DNA of 64,000 nt, from the NCBI RefSeq assembly GCF_014068355.1, contig NZ_CP059674.1, positions 1-64,000 on the forward strand. The letters are read 5' to 3'. Below, in pieces: positions 1-11,405 of the stretch; within the stretch, counting starts at the first letter, position 1, and the number at the start of each line of letters is the position of its first letter. The position numbers and the translations under genes are program-made. This DNA comes from Mycoplasma tullyi (GTDB lineage Bacteria > Bacillota_I > Bacilli_A > Mycoplasmatales > Mycoplasmoidaceae). The notes beneath the pieces were generated by a model. The model was given only the letters and a program-made list of their open reading frames with translations. It searched no databases and was not told the origin of the DNA.

Positions 1-21
1 GAATAAAATAGGTAAAATTTC

Positions 22-1407
22 TTGAAAACGAAATTAAAAAGATTTTTAGAAGAAATTTCAGTTTATTTTAATGAAGCTAATTCAGAACTTCTAGATGCTT
101 TTGTACACTCTATTGATTTCGTTTTTGAAGAAAACGATAATATTTATATTTACTTTGAAAGCCTATACTTTTTCAATGAATTTAAAAATAGATTAAATCA
201 TCTAATAAATGTAGAAAATACCGTTGATTTTAACGATTTTTTATCTTTAGAATGAAAAAAGATAATCAAAGAAAATAAAAGAATAAGCTTATTAGATAAA
301 AAAGAAGCTGATTCTTTAAAAGAAAAGTTAGCAAATTTAAAAAAACAAGAAAAGTATAAGATTAATCCGTTATCAAAAGGGATTAAAGAAAAATACAATT
401 TTAATAACTATTTAGTTTTCGAATTCAACACCGAAGCAGTATATTTAGCTAAACAGATTGCAAACAAAACAATCGACCAAAATTGAAATCCCATAATAAT
501 AGAAGGAAAACCTGGTTATGGGAAAAGTCACTTGTTACAGGCAATAGCTAACGAACGTCAAAGATTATTCCCTGAAGAAAAGATTTGTGTATTATCTTCT
601 GACGATTTTGGATCCGAATTTTTAAAGTCAGTTATCGCCCCTGATCCAACTCATATCGAAAGCTTTAAATCTAAATATAAAGATTATGATCTGTTAATGA
701 TCGATGACGTTCAAATTATTTCAAACCGTCCTAAAACAAATGAAACATTCTTCACAATCTTTAATTCTTTAGTTGATCAAAAAAAGACGATTGTTATAAC
801 GTTAGACTGTAAAATTGAAGAAATTCAAGATAAATTAACCGCAAGAATGATTTCAAGATTCCAAAAAGGAATAAATGTAAGAATTAACAAACCTAATAAA
901 AACGAAATCATTCAAATCTTTAAACAAAAATTCAAAGAAAACAATCTAGAAAAATACGTGGACGATCATGTAATTCAAGAGATATCAGATTTTGACGAAG
1001 GTGATATTCGTAAAATCGAAGGTTCAGTAGCTACTCTTGTTTTTATGAATCAGATGTATGGTTCTACTAAAACCCAAGATCAGATATTAAAAAGTTATAT
1101 TGAGAAAGTAACAAACAGGAAGAATTTAATCTTATCAAAAGACTCAAAATATGTGTTTGATAAAATTAAATACCATTTTAATGTTAGTGAAGAAGCCTTA
1201 AAATCTTCTAAAAGAAAAAAAGAAATCGTTCAAGCCAGACATATCTGTATGTACATTCTTAAGAATGTATATAACAAAAATCTGAGTCAAATTGGAAAGC
1301 TTTTAAAAAAGGATCACACTACAGTTAAACACGGTATAGACAAGGTAGAAGAAGACCTAGAAAACGACCCAAATCTAAAAAGTTTTCTTGATCTTTTCAA
1401 GAACTAG
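22..1407 (+). CDS. dnaA: Chromosomal replication initiator DnaA
   Basis: DnaA binds oriC and opens it for replication. The 461-residue protein is complete only if TGA is Trp (in-frame TGA at 253-255 and 484-486). Visible parts: a divergent N-terminal domain; AAA+ Walker A GKPGYGKS at residues 162-169; Walker B LLMIDD ending at about 229; and the C-terminal DnaA-box-binding helix with DHTTVKHG near residue 431. The start is TTG at 22: the in-frame TAA at 13-15 rules out anything further upstream, and an AGG at 10-12 could serve as a weak Shine-Dalgarno. Length is normal for mycoplasma DnaA. I see no consensus TTATCCACA box in the gap just downstream; any origin is more likely upstream of the window. 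Identity is secure, the exact start slightly less so. Confidence 0.96.
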
Positions 1408-1443
1408 AGCCCAAAAAATCATTTAGACATTAAAAATTAAAGT

Positions 1444-1510
1444 ATTAGAATTAATCTGTATTTCAATTAATTAATTAACCATTTAATTAATTTATCTTAG
1501 TAATTCTAAT
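1444..1510. repeat. Inverted repeat in the dnaA / ABC exporter gap
   Basis: The gap 1408-1531 holds a perfect 10-bp inverted repeat: ATTAGAATTA at 1444-1453 and TAATTCTAAT at 1501-1510. Between the arms lies an almost pure A/T run with repeated TTAATTAA. No T-tract follows, so it is not a convincing terminator. It could be an operator, an unwinding element near the origin, or chance in AT-rich DNA. No DnaA box is visible. Confidence 0.35.
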
Positions 1511-1531
1511 TTCTAAATTAGACTTTAAGAC

Positions 1532-3247
1532 ATGTTTAAAATTTTATTCTTTAACACTACAAAATCCTTTAAGTTGCACATATTCATTGTGCCAATCTTT
1601 CTAATCATAGAAAGCTTGACCACAGTATTAGTGCCTTACTTCATTTCGGATTTAATTAACTTTGGAATCATTGGAAGAGATAAAAACGCACTAACTCAAT
1701 ACTCCTTGATCTTATTGGGTGTTGCAGCTATCGGCTTCACGTTTGGTTATCTAGGAGGCAGATCAATCACAATTGCTTCTGTAGAATTCGCTAAACAATT
1801 GCGTGTTAACATCTTTGAAAGATACCAAAGTTTTTCAGTAAAAAACACTGATAAATTTGAAAAAGCAAGCGTTCTAACAAGAATGACAACTGACATTAAC
1901 TTCATTCAGCAGAGTATCCAATCTGGTCGAATGGCAATAAGGGGAATGTCAGTTTTTTTATTTGCTCTTGTATTGATGTTTGTTACTAGTTGAAAACTAG
2001 GAGTTGCTTCAGTAGCAATTATGCCAATAATTATTACTGGAATTTTACTTGTTTATCGTTTTGTAATTGGTAATTACAAAAAACTATTTAAACAATATGA
2101 TCAGTTAAATAATCTAACTAAAGAATCAATTGCTGCAGCTAGAGTAGTTAAGTCTTATCATCAACAAGATAATGAGATTCAAAAGTTCAATCGAGTAGCT
2201 GGTTTTATTTATAAAAACTTCACCAAGATTGAACGAATAACTGCATTAATCTCACCAATCGTTTTATTCTGTATTTATGCATTAGCTATTGCCATTGCTT
2301 GAATTGGTACCAACAACATAGTTGATGGCCAATTAGATATCGGAAGCTTAGCTTCAGTATTTGCTTATGCATTCCAAATGCTAATAAACTTATTACTATT
2401 AGCTGTTGTTTATGTAACGATTATTACTGCCAAACCTTCTAAAGATCGAATCATTGAAGTGTTAACTGAAAAGATCGATATCAAAGATAAGAAATATGCA
2501 ATTGATACTGTAAGTAATTACGAAGTTGAATTTAAAGATGTTTCTTTTAAATATGTTGATACCAACCCACACCATAATCTAGATAAGATCAACATCAAGA
2601 TCAAACCAGGTCAAACGATTGGTATTATCGGACCAACAGGTTCAGGTAAAACCAGTATTGTTAATTTACTTACTAGGTTATATGAATGTAATGAAGGTGA
2701 AGTATTGTTAAATAATACTCAACTTAGTAATTACAGTCTTAAAGCACTAAGGGATGCGATTGGAATCGTACCTCAAAAAAGCATTCTTTATTCAGGAACG
2801 ATTAAAGACAATATCTTGATGGGCGGGAATTATTCTGATGAAGAAGTTGAGAAAGCAATAACTCAAGCCCAAGCTGCTGAATTTATTAATAAATTACCTA
2901 ATAAATTAGATTCAGTTGTTGAACAAAACGGAACTAATTTTTCTGGTGGTCAGCGACAAAGAATTTGCATTGCTAGAGCAATGATTCGTAAACCAAAGAT
3001 TTTAATCTTTGATGATTCAACTTCAGCTCTAGATACCAAAACTGATGCATTAATTCAATCTAGTTTTAACAACGATTTTAAAGAATCAAGCAAGATTCTG
3101 ATCTCACAAAGAGTTTCATCAATAAAAAATGCTGATTTGATTTATGTCCTAAATAATGGTCATATTGTTGCAAGTGGAAACCATGAATATTTAATAGAAA
3201 ACTCAGAACTATATCGTGAGATTAATCAATCTCAAACAGAGCAATAA
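1532..3247 (+). CDS. Heterodimeric ABC exporter, subunit with degenerate ATP site
   Basis: A 571-residue fused ABC exporter half: about six membrane segments in residues 1-310, then a nucleotide-binding domain. Walker A GPTGSGKT is at 367-374 and signature FSGGQ at 470-474. The Walker B end reads FDDST, so Asp495 replaces the catalytic Glu, and the switch His is Gln526 (SQRVSS instead of AHRLS). This is the usual pattern of the non-catalytic partner in heterodimeric exporters. In-frame TGA codons at 1991 and 2300 are Trp. The partner gene starts 5 nt downstream, so they form an operon. I recall the pair as like M. genitalium MG_014/MG_015. The substrate cannot be deduced. Confidence 0.9.
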
Positions 3248-3252
3248 AATTT

Positions 3253-5154
3253 ATGAGTACTAAAGATCCAAACAAAACTCTAAAGAATAAATACTTCAAT
3301 GAGCTGATAAAGTTTATTTGAAAAAATAACAAGTGGCAACTACTTATTGCTTTTTTCTTCATCATCATCTCGTCAGTAACCTTAATAGTTGTTAACAACT
3401 TTATTAAGGATTTAATTGATGATTATATTACTCCACTATTAAGAGAAAAAGCAACTAATCAACCACTTGATTTTAGTGGTTTAATGAAATATCTAGCCAT
3501 TATTGGTTCTGTATTTATTTCAGGGGTAATATCAAACATTATCTATGGACAGATAATGGCTAAAGCCACACATGCTACATTATTTAAATTACGTAATAAC
3601 ATGTATGTGCATATGCAAGGGTTGCCTATCAAATATTTTGATACCACCAAACATGGTGACATCATGAGTTATTACACCAACGATGTAGATACCGTACGTA
3701 ACTTGATTGTGCAAATTATTCCACAAACGTTCCAATCAATAGTGCAGATTGTTGTCATCTTTGGTTTCATGTTAGAAATCAGTGTTGTCTTAACACTTAT
3801 TACAGTAGTGTTATTATTTCCAATGCTTATCTTTTTTGGCGTTTTTGGTAAGAAGACTAGAGTCAATTTTGTAGCTAATCAAAAAGAGATTGCTAACTTA
3901 AATGGCGTAATTCAAGAATACATTGAAACTCAAATGATTTCAAACTTGTTTAATTACTCAGACCAAGTAATTGACAAGTTTAATAAGGCTAATGATAAAC
4001 AAGCTGCCATTATGAAAAAAGCTAATATCTTAGCTTCAATTGTATTCCCTGTAATGTACAACTACTCAAACGTGATGTACATTGTTGTAGCAATCATCAG
4101 TGTCTTTTTATTTGATACTTATGAAAACAAACCATTACTAGGTCAACAAATTACTTTAGGAGTGATCGTTTCATTTGTTGCTTTAGTAAGAGCGTTTGTC
4201 GGTCCGTTAGCTAACATCTCTCAAAATGTTAATTTTTTTGCTAGATCAAAAGCTGGCGCTGAAAGAATTTACACAATGTTAGATGAAAATCTTGAAAAAA
4301 ACGAAGGTAAGATTATTCTTGATTACATTGAAAAAGATGAAAACGGTAATTGAAAAGTTGCTAACAAATGAACTAAACAGATCGGTTGAGTGATTAATGG
4401 TGAGATCAAACCATTCCAAGGTAAGGTTGAATTCAAGAATGTTAATTTTTCTTATGATGGTAAAAAACAAGTTCTAAAGAATATTAATATCAGTAGTTCT
4501 CCTGGAGAAAAGATTGCCTTAATTGGTAAGACAGGTTCGGGTAAGACTACGATAGCTAACCTAATTAGTCGTTTTTATAACGTTAGTGATGGTGAGATCT
4601 ATTTTGATGATATTCCGATATCATCTGTTGATATTAACTCCATCCGTAAAGCTGTCGGAATTGTTTTACAATCAACAGAACTATTCTCGGGTTCAATTCG
4701 CGATAATATCGCTTATGGTAATAAGGAAGCTAAACTTGAGGATATTATTGAAGCAGCTAAATTAGCTAATGCTCATGATTTCATCATGACTTTACCTAAT
4801 GAATATGACACTTATATTACTAATAATGGTGAGGGGTTATCTCAAGGTCAAAAACAATTATTAACAATTGCTAGAGTCAGTTTAATGAATCCAGCTATCA
4901 TGGTGTTGGATGAAGCAACCTCAAACATTGATAGTAGAACTGAAAAAGTAATTAAAGAATCAATGGATAAGTTGATGCAAAACAGAACAACGTTTGCGAT
5001 CGCTCATAGATTATCAACAATCAAGAACTCAAACCAAATTTTAGTTATCCAAGAAGGTGAGATCGTTGAACGTGGTGATCATGCTGAATTGATGGCTAAA
5101 AAAGGTTTATACGAATCGTTCTATCATTCTTCGTTTAACGAAGAGATGAATTAA
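3253..5154 (+). CDS. Heterodimeric ABC exporter, catalytic subunit
   Basis: A 633-residue partner of the preceding gene. It has an N-terminal membrane domain, a charged insert of about 35 residues around 350-385, and an ABC domain with Walker A GKTGSGKT (425-432), Walker B MVLDEATS with Glu554 intact, and a canonical switch His585 (AHRLST). Its signature is LSQGQ (529-533) instead of LSGGQ. In a heterodimer this altered signature faces the partner's degenerate Walker site, while the partner's good FSGGQ completes this subunit's site. The two proteins therefore complement each other, which supports a real heterodimer. The ATG at 3253 is the first in frame after the upstream stop. Several in-frame TGA codons, for example at 3319, are Trp. 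Confidence 0.9.
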
Positions 5155-5173
5155 CAAAATATTTATTTTTGGT

Positions 5174-5189
5174 TATAATTCGATATAAT
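5174..5189 (+). promoter_or_regulatory. Tandem -10 boxes upstream of rpmH
   Basis: Two perfect TATAAT hexamers at 5174-5179 and 5184-5189 follow the ABC operon. No good -35 is visible, as is usual in mycoplasmas. They would start transcripts near 5186-5197, just before the hairpin at 5203. Confidence 0.6.
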
Positions 5190-5202
5190 TAACTAAGATA
5201 AT

Positions 5203-5226
5203 GTCAAGCACGGCTTGGCGTTTTTG
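5203..5226 (+). terminator. Terminator-like hairpin in the rpmH leader
   Basis: GTCAAGC (5203-5209) pairs with GCTTGGC (5213-5219) around an ACG loop, with one T-G wobble, and TTTTT starts at 5221. It lies downstream of the two TATAAT boxes and 24 nt before the rpmH ATG. It may terminate read-through from the ABC operon or act as an attenuator for rpmH-rnpA-yidC. Confidence 0.5.
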
Positions 5227-5249
5227 TTAATGTGTATTTGTAAATAGTT

Positions 5250-5399
5250 ATGAAAAGAACATACCAACCAAATAAAAGAAAAAGAGCTAAAACGCACGGT
5301 TTTAGAGCAAGAATGGCAACCGCTTCAGGAAGAGCTGTATTAGCTGCTAGAAAAAGAAAAGGTAGACACATTCTAACCGTTTCAGACGAAGCAAGATAG
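5250..5399 (+). CDS. rpmH: 50S ribosomal protein L34
   Basis: A 49-residue, very basic protein starting [11 protein letters not shown] with GFRARM and the [13 protein letters not shown] stretch, all typical of bacterial L34. It sits in the large ribosomal subunit. Length is normal. No clear Shine-Dalgarno precedes the ATG at 5250. It is followed 11 nt later by rnpA, the conserved rpmH-rnpA pair. Confidence 0.97.
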   Translation: MKRTYQPNKRKRAKTHGFRARMATASGRAVLAARKRKGRHILTVSDEAR

Positions 5400-5410
5400 T
5401 TTTTAACTTA

Positions 5411-5758
5411 ATGACACGAGAAAATAGTTTAAAAAAAATAACTAATTTTCAAAGTTTAGTTAAGTCTAAAAACAAATATTATTCTAGTAATTACGTCATC
5501 TATGCTGAGAAAAACAGAGAGAACAAAATTAAGATTGGGATCTCTGTACCCAAAAAACTTTTTGCTAAAGCAGTAACTAGAAACAAGATCAAACGACAAG
5601 TTCGCAGTTTCTTTGACGAGTTTACTGATTGAAACAAAAGTTTAAACATATTAATTAAGGTTAATAATGTTAACTATCTAACCAATAGTTATTTAGCTAA
5701 GAAAAAAGAATTTTTTGACACCTATAAAAAGGTTGTCAATAAATTCAAAACCATTTAA
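5411..5758 (+). CDS. rnpA: Ribonuclease P protein component
   Basis: A 115-residue basic protein that binds RNase P RNA for tRNA 5' processing. The RNR-type signature is visible as AVTRNKIKRQVR around residues 56-67, preceded by KIGISVPKK. An in-frame TGA at 5630-5632 is Trp; read as a stop it would remove the last 40 residues. It lies between rpmH and yidC in the usual order, with 4 nt before the yidC ATG. Confidence 0.95.
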
Positions 5759-5762
5759 ATTA

Positions 5763-6914
5763 ATGAGTAAAATACATTCTGAGATTACGACCCAGTCGTT
5801 TAATCCCTTCTGGAACGCAGCTACTCTAAAAGAGAAGTCAAGAATCGATCCAAATCTTAAAAAAGCTTTATCATACCTATGAAAGTTTTTAAAGATTTGT
5901 GTGTTTTTATTCTTGACTATCATCGGTTTATGAGGCTGTACCCAATCTTATTCTGAACCTTGAACAGTATCTAACCCTAGAATTGGTGTTGGTTTAGAGA
6001 TTGGTTATAACTATGGGGTTACTGGTGATTATCGTTATGATCTAATCACTAGTAATATGGGTCCATATTTTAGCTTTTCAAATTATCAATTATCTTATGG
6101 ACCGTTTTTAGCTTGATTTGTGTGACCTGCTAGTCAGATTATCTTACCGATCTTGTACCAAACTAGAGTTCCTTTAACTCAAGGAATTGACTACGGTTTA
6201 AATACAATCTTAGCGATCTTAATCTTATTGTTTATCATCAGATTAATTACGATTGGGATTACCTTAAACTCAACGCTTAATACTGAACGTATGAGCGAAG
6301 TCCAGGGTAAGATTGCTGAAATTAATGCCAAGTATAAAAACGCTAATGACACGCAATCTAAGAAGATGAAGCAAATCGAAGTGATGCACATTTATAAAAA
6401 GCATAAGATTAAACCAGCTGCATTATTCGTTCAAGGTTTTGTAACAATCCCGATCTTCTTAATCGTTTATAAGATGGTTTCTTTAACAAGACCAATTAAA
6501 GCAACAATCTTATTTGGTATCTGAGACTTATCAGTTACTCCAGGGACTGAAATTATTTCAGATATCAGTCGTAACTGAGTTTATATCTTCTTTGTTTTAT
6601 TAGTTGTGCCAATGCAAATTGTGTCACAATGATTACCTCAGTTCTGAGCTACTAGACGTAATCGTAATGCGAAAACAACATCTCAAAAAGGATTAGAGCA
6701 ATTAAAGAAAACAAGAAGAATTCAATGAATTTTAATCTTTGTGTTTGCTCTATTCCCAGTGATCACTCCATCAGCTGTAGGTCTTTATTGATTCTTAAAC
6801 TCAATCTTTACAATCCTACAATCTTACATAACTCACGTGTTTATTATTAAACGTAGACAAAGAACAAAAACATTATCACGTTTAGACCAGATTCTTAACC
6901 GTGAACTCGATTAA
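5763..6914 (+). CDS. yidC: Membrane protein insertase YidC/Oxa1, lipoprotein type
   Basis: A 383-residue insertase that helps place membrane proteins, with or without SecYEG. A long cytoplasmic N-terminus leads to a hydrophobic segment ending in LWGC (Cys59), a plausible lipidation site as in Gram-positive YidC/SpoIIIJ. Five or so membrane segments follow, with a charged cytoplasmic loop (ERMSEVQGKIAEINAKY region) between the first two. The C-terminus is basic (KRRQRTKT), suited to ribosome contact. Many in-frame TGA codons are Trp. The stop TAA overlaps the rsmA ATG by one base. Confidence 0.93.
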
Positions 6915-7720
6915 TGATTAATAAGATTAATAAGTTTTTTAAAAATAATGAATTTTCGCCTTCTAAACAAAGAGGGCAAAATTTTTTAATTGATCAAAAT
7001 ATCATTAATAAGATTGTTCAATCAGTGATAAATGTTAATCCTTCTAAGGTTTTAGAGATTGGTCCAGGTCTTGGAGCGATCAGCGAACAATTAATTAAAA
7101 AATATGGTGATGATTATCATGCGATTGAACTAGATAAGAAGTTGTTTAATCACCTTAATGAAGGATTATTAAAAGATCATGTTTTGCATGCTGATGCTTT
7201 AGATATAGATTGGATATCAATCTTTGATGAATTAGGTGACAATCCTACAATGGTGGGAAATCTACCTTATAACATCTCATCTAAGTTGATTAAGAAGTTT
7301 ATCTTATCAACTTATCGTTGTGCAATCATCATGGTGCAAAAAGAGATGGGTTTAAGGTTGTTAGCTAAAAGCAATTCCAAGGATTATTCAGCTTTTAGTG
7401 TTCTATGTCAATATTCTTTAAATGTTAATAAGATTATTGAGATTAATGAGAATTCTTTTATTCCCCAACCTAAAATAAAATCAACTTTATTGTTTTTAGA
7501 GAAAAAAGACATAGCTTTTAATGAAGGTTATGAGAAGTTTTTAAAGTTAATATTTCTATCTAGAAGAAAGACTATCTTAAATAATCTTAAGACTAGTTAT
7601 GATTCCAAGCTAATAATAGAGAGTTTAATTAAGCTTGGTTTTAAAGAAACAACTAGAGCTCAAGAGTTATCACCAATCCAACTGTTTAACTTATATGAAT
7701 CATTATCGAAGTTATGCTAA
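6914..7720 (+). CDS. rsmA: 16S rRNA (adenine1518/1519-N6)-dimethyltransferase
   Basis: A 268-residue KsgA/RsmA enzyme that dimethylates two adenines near the 3' end of 16S rRNA using S-adenosylmethionine. The N-terminal QNFLID motif, SAM-binding LEIGPGLGAIS near residue 47 and the catalytic NLPYNISS near 116 are all present. The ATG overlaps the yidC stop (TAATG) and the 3' end overlaps ispE by 26 nt, implying translational coupling. Confidence 0.95.
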   Translation: MINKINKFFKNNEFSPSKQRGQNFLIDQNIINKIVQSVINVNPSKVLEIGPGLGAISEQLIKKYGDDYHAIELDKKLFNHLNEGLLKDHVLHADALDIDWISIFDELGDNPTMVGNLPYNISSKLIKKFILSTYRCAIIMVQKEMGLRLLAKSNSKDYSAFSVLCQYSLNVNKIIEINENSFIPQPKIKSTLLFLEKKDIAFNEGYEKFLKLIFLSRRKTILNNLKTSYDSKLIIESLIKLGFKETTRAQELSPIQLFNLYESLSKLC

Positions 7721-8420
7721 GATTAATTTTTATTTAAAAATTAAGGAATACTGTCCAGAAGTAAAAAAGCATAAACTTGAATCAAAGATTGTTCTTGTTA
7801 AAGATCTTTATGACGATCTTTATTTAGACAAATCTGATAGTACTAAGATTGAATATTTTGATGAAGATAACAATCCTTTAAATTTTGATGATGATATTTT
7901 GCTTAGGACTAAGAAGTATTTAGAAAAAAAGTTAAACAGAACTTTTAATTTTAAAGCAAAAGTAATTAAAAGAATTCCGACTTTGTCCGGACTAGGATCG
8001 GCTTCAAGCAATGCTGCTATTTTAATCAATTGAATTTATCGAGAATTCGGAATTGCTAACTCTATTAGCTATTACGCAATAGCTACTGAACTAGGAAGTG
8101 ATATCCCGTTTTTTTTATCTTCAAACGATTGTGCAATCATTAAAAATTTCGGTGATGAAATTGAATCATCTAGTTTAGATGGTTATGAAATAGACAGGCT
8201 TATTTTCAATAAACAAAAACCCAGTACAAAAAAGGTTTTTGAATTATTAGATCTTTCTCAAATTAAACCTGAAAATTTTAATGATTTAGAACAACCCTTT
8301 TTTAGTTTATTTCCGGAATTATTACCATCATTTGATCAACTAAAAAATAATAACAATATTGTTGTATTATCAGGAGCTGGTAGTTCCTTTGTCGTATTTA
8401 GAAAACTCAATAAAATATAA
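7695..8420 (+). CDS. ispE: 4-diphosphocytidyl-2-C-methyl-D-erythritol kinase
   Basis: A 241-residue GHMP kinase of the non-mevalonate (MEP) isoprenoid pathway; it phosphorylates CDP-methylerythritol. N-terminal SYAKINFYL and the ATP-binding PTLSGLGSASSNAA match the family, and SGAGSS near the C-terminus is the third GHMP motif. I chose ATG at 7695 because it puts the SYAKIN motif a few residues from the start as in the family; an earlier in-frame start at 7635 would only add rsmA-overlapping sequence. TGA at 8031 is Trp. ispF is also in this window (28213). Shorter than most IspE (about 280 residues). Confidence 0.88.
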
Positions 8421-8421
8421 T
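8416..8421 (+). promoter_or_regulatory. -10 box just before argS
   Basis: TATAAT at 8416-8421 overlaps the ispE stop and ends 10 nt before the argS ATG. If used, the transcript would start at or within a few bases of the start codon, giving an essentially leaderless mRNA. No Shine-Dalgarno is present. Confidence 0.45.
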
Positions 8422-8431
8422 CAAATTAACT

Positions 8432-10081
8432 ATGGTTTTTAAAAAAATTAAAGAACAGATTGATCACGCTTTAAAGCAACTGAACTTACCAACAGATGCT
8501 GAATATTTAATTCAACAAACTAAGAATATTCAGTTTGGGGATTTTAGTTCAAACGTTGCTATGGTTTTATCTAAACGTGTGAACAAAATTCCTGAAGAGA
8601 TCGCAAACCAAATAATCGAAAAACTAAATCCTAACGAATTTGAAAATATCACTTTTTCAAAACCAGGATTTATTAATTTCTATTTAAGTAATCAAGATAA
8701 ACTAGTTGTTCTTAAACGCTTACAACAAAACAATTATTCAGTTGAACAACTACCTAAAGAAAAACAAGAATCAATTAATATTGAATTTGTTTCTGCTAAC
8801 CCTACAGGTTTCTTACATTTAGGTCATGTAAGAAACGCATACACTGGTGATGTACTAGGTAACATCTTAAGAGCAGTGGGTCATAATGTAACTAAAGAAT
8901 ATTGAATTAATGATTTAGGTAATCAAGTTTCTTTATTTGCTTTATCAACAATAATTAGATATTTAGAAAAATTAGGAATCAATAAATACGAATTACCAGA
9001 AGATTCATATCATGGCAAAGAACCTATTTTTGTTGCTGAAGAAATGGTCAAAGATTTTGGTAATAATTACCAAGATATTGAGATTAAAGACAACAAAATT
9101 GTTGATACAAACATTGCTAACGAATTAACCCAATACTGTACTAATAAAATGCTTCATTTTATTAAACAAGATCTTGAATCAATTGGGGTTAAGATGGATG
9201 TTTGAACTAGTGAAAAAGCAGTTTATCAATCTAATACTTTAACTGATCTATTAAACAATCAATTAAAAAACCATATTTATGAACAAGACGGTGCAGTTTG
9301 ATTAAGAACCACCGATGGTGGTGATGATAAAGATCGAGTGATCTTTAAGGAAAACAAACAACCGACATATTATGGAACTGATATAGCTAATCACTACTTA
9401 AAATATAAACGTGGATTTAATCGATTAATCAACGTTTGAGGTGCTGATCACTTTGGCCATGTTTTAAGAACGACATATGCAGCAGAACTATCCGGAGTTC
9501 CTAAAGGTAAATTCGTTGTTGTCTTAATTGAAATGGTTAAATTACTTAAAGACAACAAAGAGATAAAATTCTCTAAACGTTTAGGTAATGCAATTAGTAT
9601 TCCGGATATGTTAGAGTTTTTATCTAAAGATGCTTCTAGATGATTTATGCTTAATCAATCTTGAACTAGTGGTATCAAGATTGATGTTGATTTAACTAAC
9701 AAGAAAGATAGTTCTAACCCAGTTTATTATGTGCAATATGCACATGCAAGAATTCATAAGTTATTAAGTAAAGCTCCAGACATAGATTTAAGTAAAGTAG
9801 ATCTATCATTACTAAACTCTGATGTGGAAAGAACGATGATTAATCATTTAGCTAGCTTTGAACATTATGTTCATAATGTTGCAACAACTTATGAAGTTAA
9901 TAAACTTTTAAATTTTGTTTATACATTAACTCAAAGTTTTCATAGTTGATACAACTCACACGAAATCTTAAATCAAAAAGATGATATCAAACACACTAGA
10001 TTGTTATTAGCTAAAGCAATTAAGAATCTAATTAACTATATACTTACTTTATTTGGTATAGAAGCTGTAGAACAGATGTAG
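8432..10081 (+). CDS. argS: Arginyl-tRNA synthetase
   Basis: A 549-residue class Ia synthetase that charges tRNA-Arg. The N-terminal tRNA D-loop-binding domain is followed by the HIGH-type motif FLHLGHVRNAY (near residues 128-138), the region FVSANPTG just before it, and a KMSK-like KFSKRLGN in the 380s. The C-terminal helical anticodon-binding domain runs from about residue 430. Numerous in-frame TGA codons are Trp. Length is typical. The next gene starts 8 nt after the stop. Confidence 0.96.
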
Positions 10082-10089
10082 TTATCGAT

Positions 10090-11346
10090 ATGAGACAAAG
10101 AATTAGAGAGAAACAAAGTAGTAAACAACAAGGCAACAACCAAAAGAGTAGAAAAAAACAAGTTAAGAATAGGAAATGAATCTTGTGGGTTCTTTTGGTA
10201 TTATTAATTGTTTTAGGTATTACTGCTTATTTCGTAGTTAATGAAGTACTTCCATCTGAAAAAGAGTTTACAAATAGAGACTTTTCAAGTAGTAGAAGTA
10301 ATGATGATTTTGATCGTGTAACTGATTCTGATCCTAGCAGTGATACCTCTAACGAAACAGCACCACCAAGCGAAACCCCTCCATCTAGAGAAACTGTTCC
10401 TTCAAGTGAACAGTATAAAAAAGTTGGGGATCTAAGATTAATGAGTTGAAACACTCTTAATTTTGGAAGCAGATCTGAACCGACTAGCAACAAGTTTATG
10501 AATATCATTAGAACGATTCAACTTTCTGATGCTGATGTTGTTGGGTTAAGTGAAATCAATTATGATGATGAAGTTCTTGCTAAAAGATTAAACGACGCAT
10601 TAGGTAGTTCTTGAAGCTATACATTTAGTGGTAAAAATTTTAATGAACAATACCCTAGATCAAGAGAATCAATTCTAATTTTATATAAGAATCAGGTTGT
10701 TCAACCAGAAGTATCTAAAGCAATAAATCCAAATAATACTTATACAAGACCGCTTTGGTACACTAAATTCAAAACCATTGGTTTTGATTATAGCTTCATC
10801 ACCTTCTTTGGTCACTTTGATGCTCCTGGAACAAATGCTAACAACGGTGAAAAGGATGCTGTAGGTTTTAGTAGACAAGGTTCACAAGAAATTAAAGAAG
10901 CACAAGCAATAGCTACCGTATTTAGCGATCTTAAAAAGGAATATCCAGATACTGATATCATTGGTGCTGCTGACACAAACATAAGAGAAGCTAACAACAG
11001 AGTCTTTAATTCAGATCAATATTCTCTAAACTATATGAATTTTGATAATAACAGAGCATATTATCGAACAACTCTAAGCGAACGAAATGGTTATGCTAAT
11101 TCTTATGACAAATGATTTGTCTATGATGCTAATACTCAAAACATCTTAAATAAAAGTGATATCCCTTATAAGGTTGATATCATAAATGCATTTAAAGATA
11201 AACTTTGGGATAAACAAAAAAGTTTATCAGCGTGATTAGCATCACCTAATGGAGTGAGAAATCCTAATCCAAGTGATTTCCAATTAATTAGGAATGTCTC
11301 AGATCATGCTCCAATTCTTTTAGATATTGATTTCAAAGCTAAATAA
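10090..11346 (+). CDS. Membrane-anchored EEP-family nuclease (MnuA-like)
   Basis: A 418-residue protein: a basic cytoplasmic N-terminus (about 32 residues), one membrane segment (WILWVLLVLLIVLGITAYF), a Ser/Pro/Glu-rich extracellular linker with repeated ET-P-S units up to about residue 112, then an endonuclease/exonuclease/phosphatase fold. EEP marks include LMSWNTLNFG, GLSEIN, GHFD, AADTNIRE and the terminal SDHAPILLDID. Surface nucleases of this family degrade host nucleic acids so that mycoplasmas can import nucleotides. The anchor looks uncleaved, not a lipoprotein. It ends at a strong two-way terminator. Confidence 0.87.
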
Positions 11347-11348
11347 AA

Positions 11349-11380
11349 AATAATATTAGGATTAATCCTAATATTATTTT
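11349..11380. terminator. Bidirectional terminator between the nuclease gene and glpF
   Basis: A perfect 30-bp palindrome (arms 11349-11363 and 11364-11378, core GGATTAATCC) flanked by A-rich DNA on the left and TTTTT on the right. It can end transcription from the nuclease gene (+) and from the glp operon (-), whose last gene stops at 11406. Confidence 0.85.
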
Positions 11381-11405
11381 TCTATCGTTCTAGTTTATTT
11401 AAATA

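Noticed and set aside
1408-1531. Possible replication origin after dnaA.
   Set aside because: Very AT-rich, but no TTATCCACA-like DnaA boxes are visible on either strand.
1991-2302. Apparent in-frame stops that split the first ABC gene, and similar splits in almost every other gene.
   Set aside because: All are TGA in positions where the family has Trp or another aromatic; this is the mycoplasma code, not pseudogenes.
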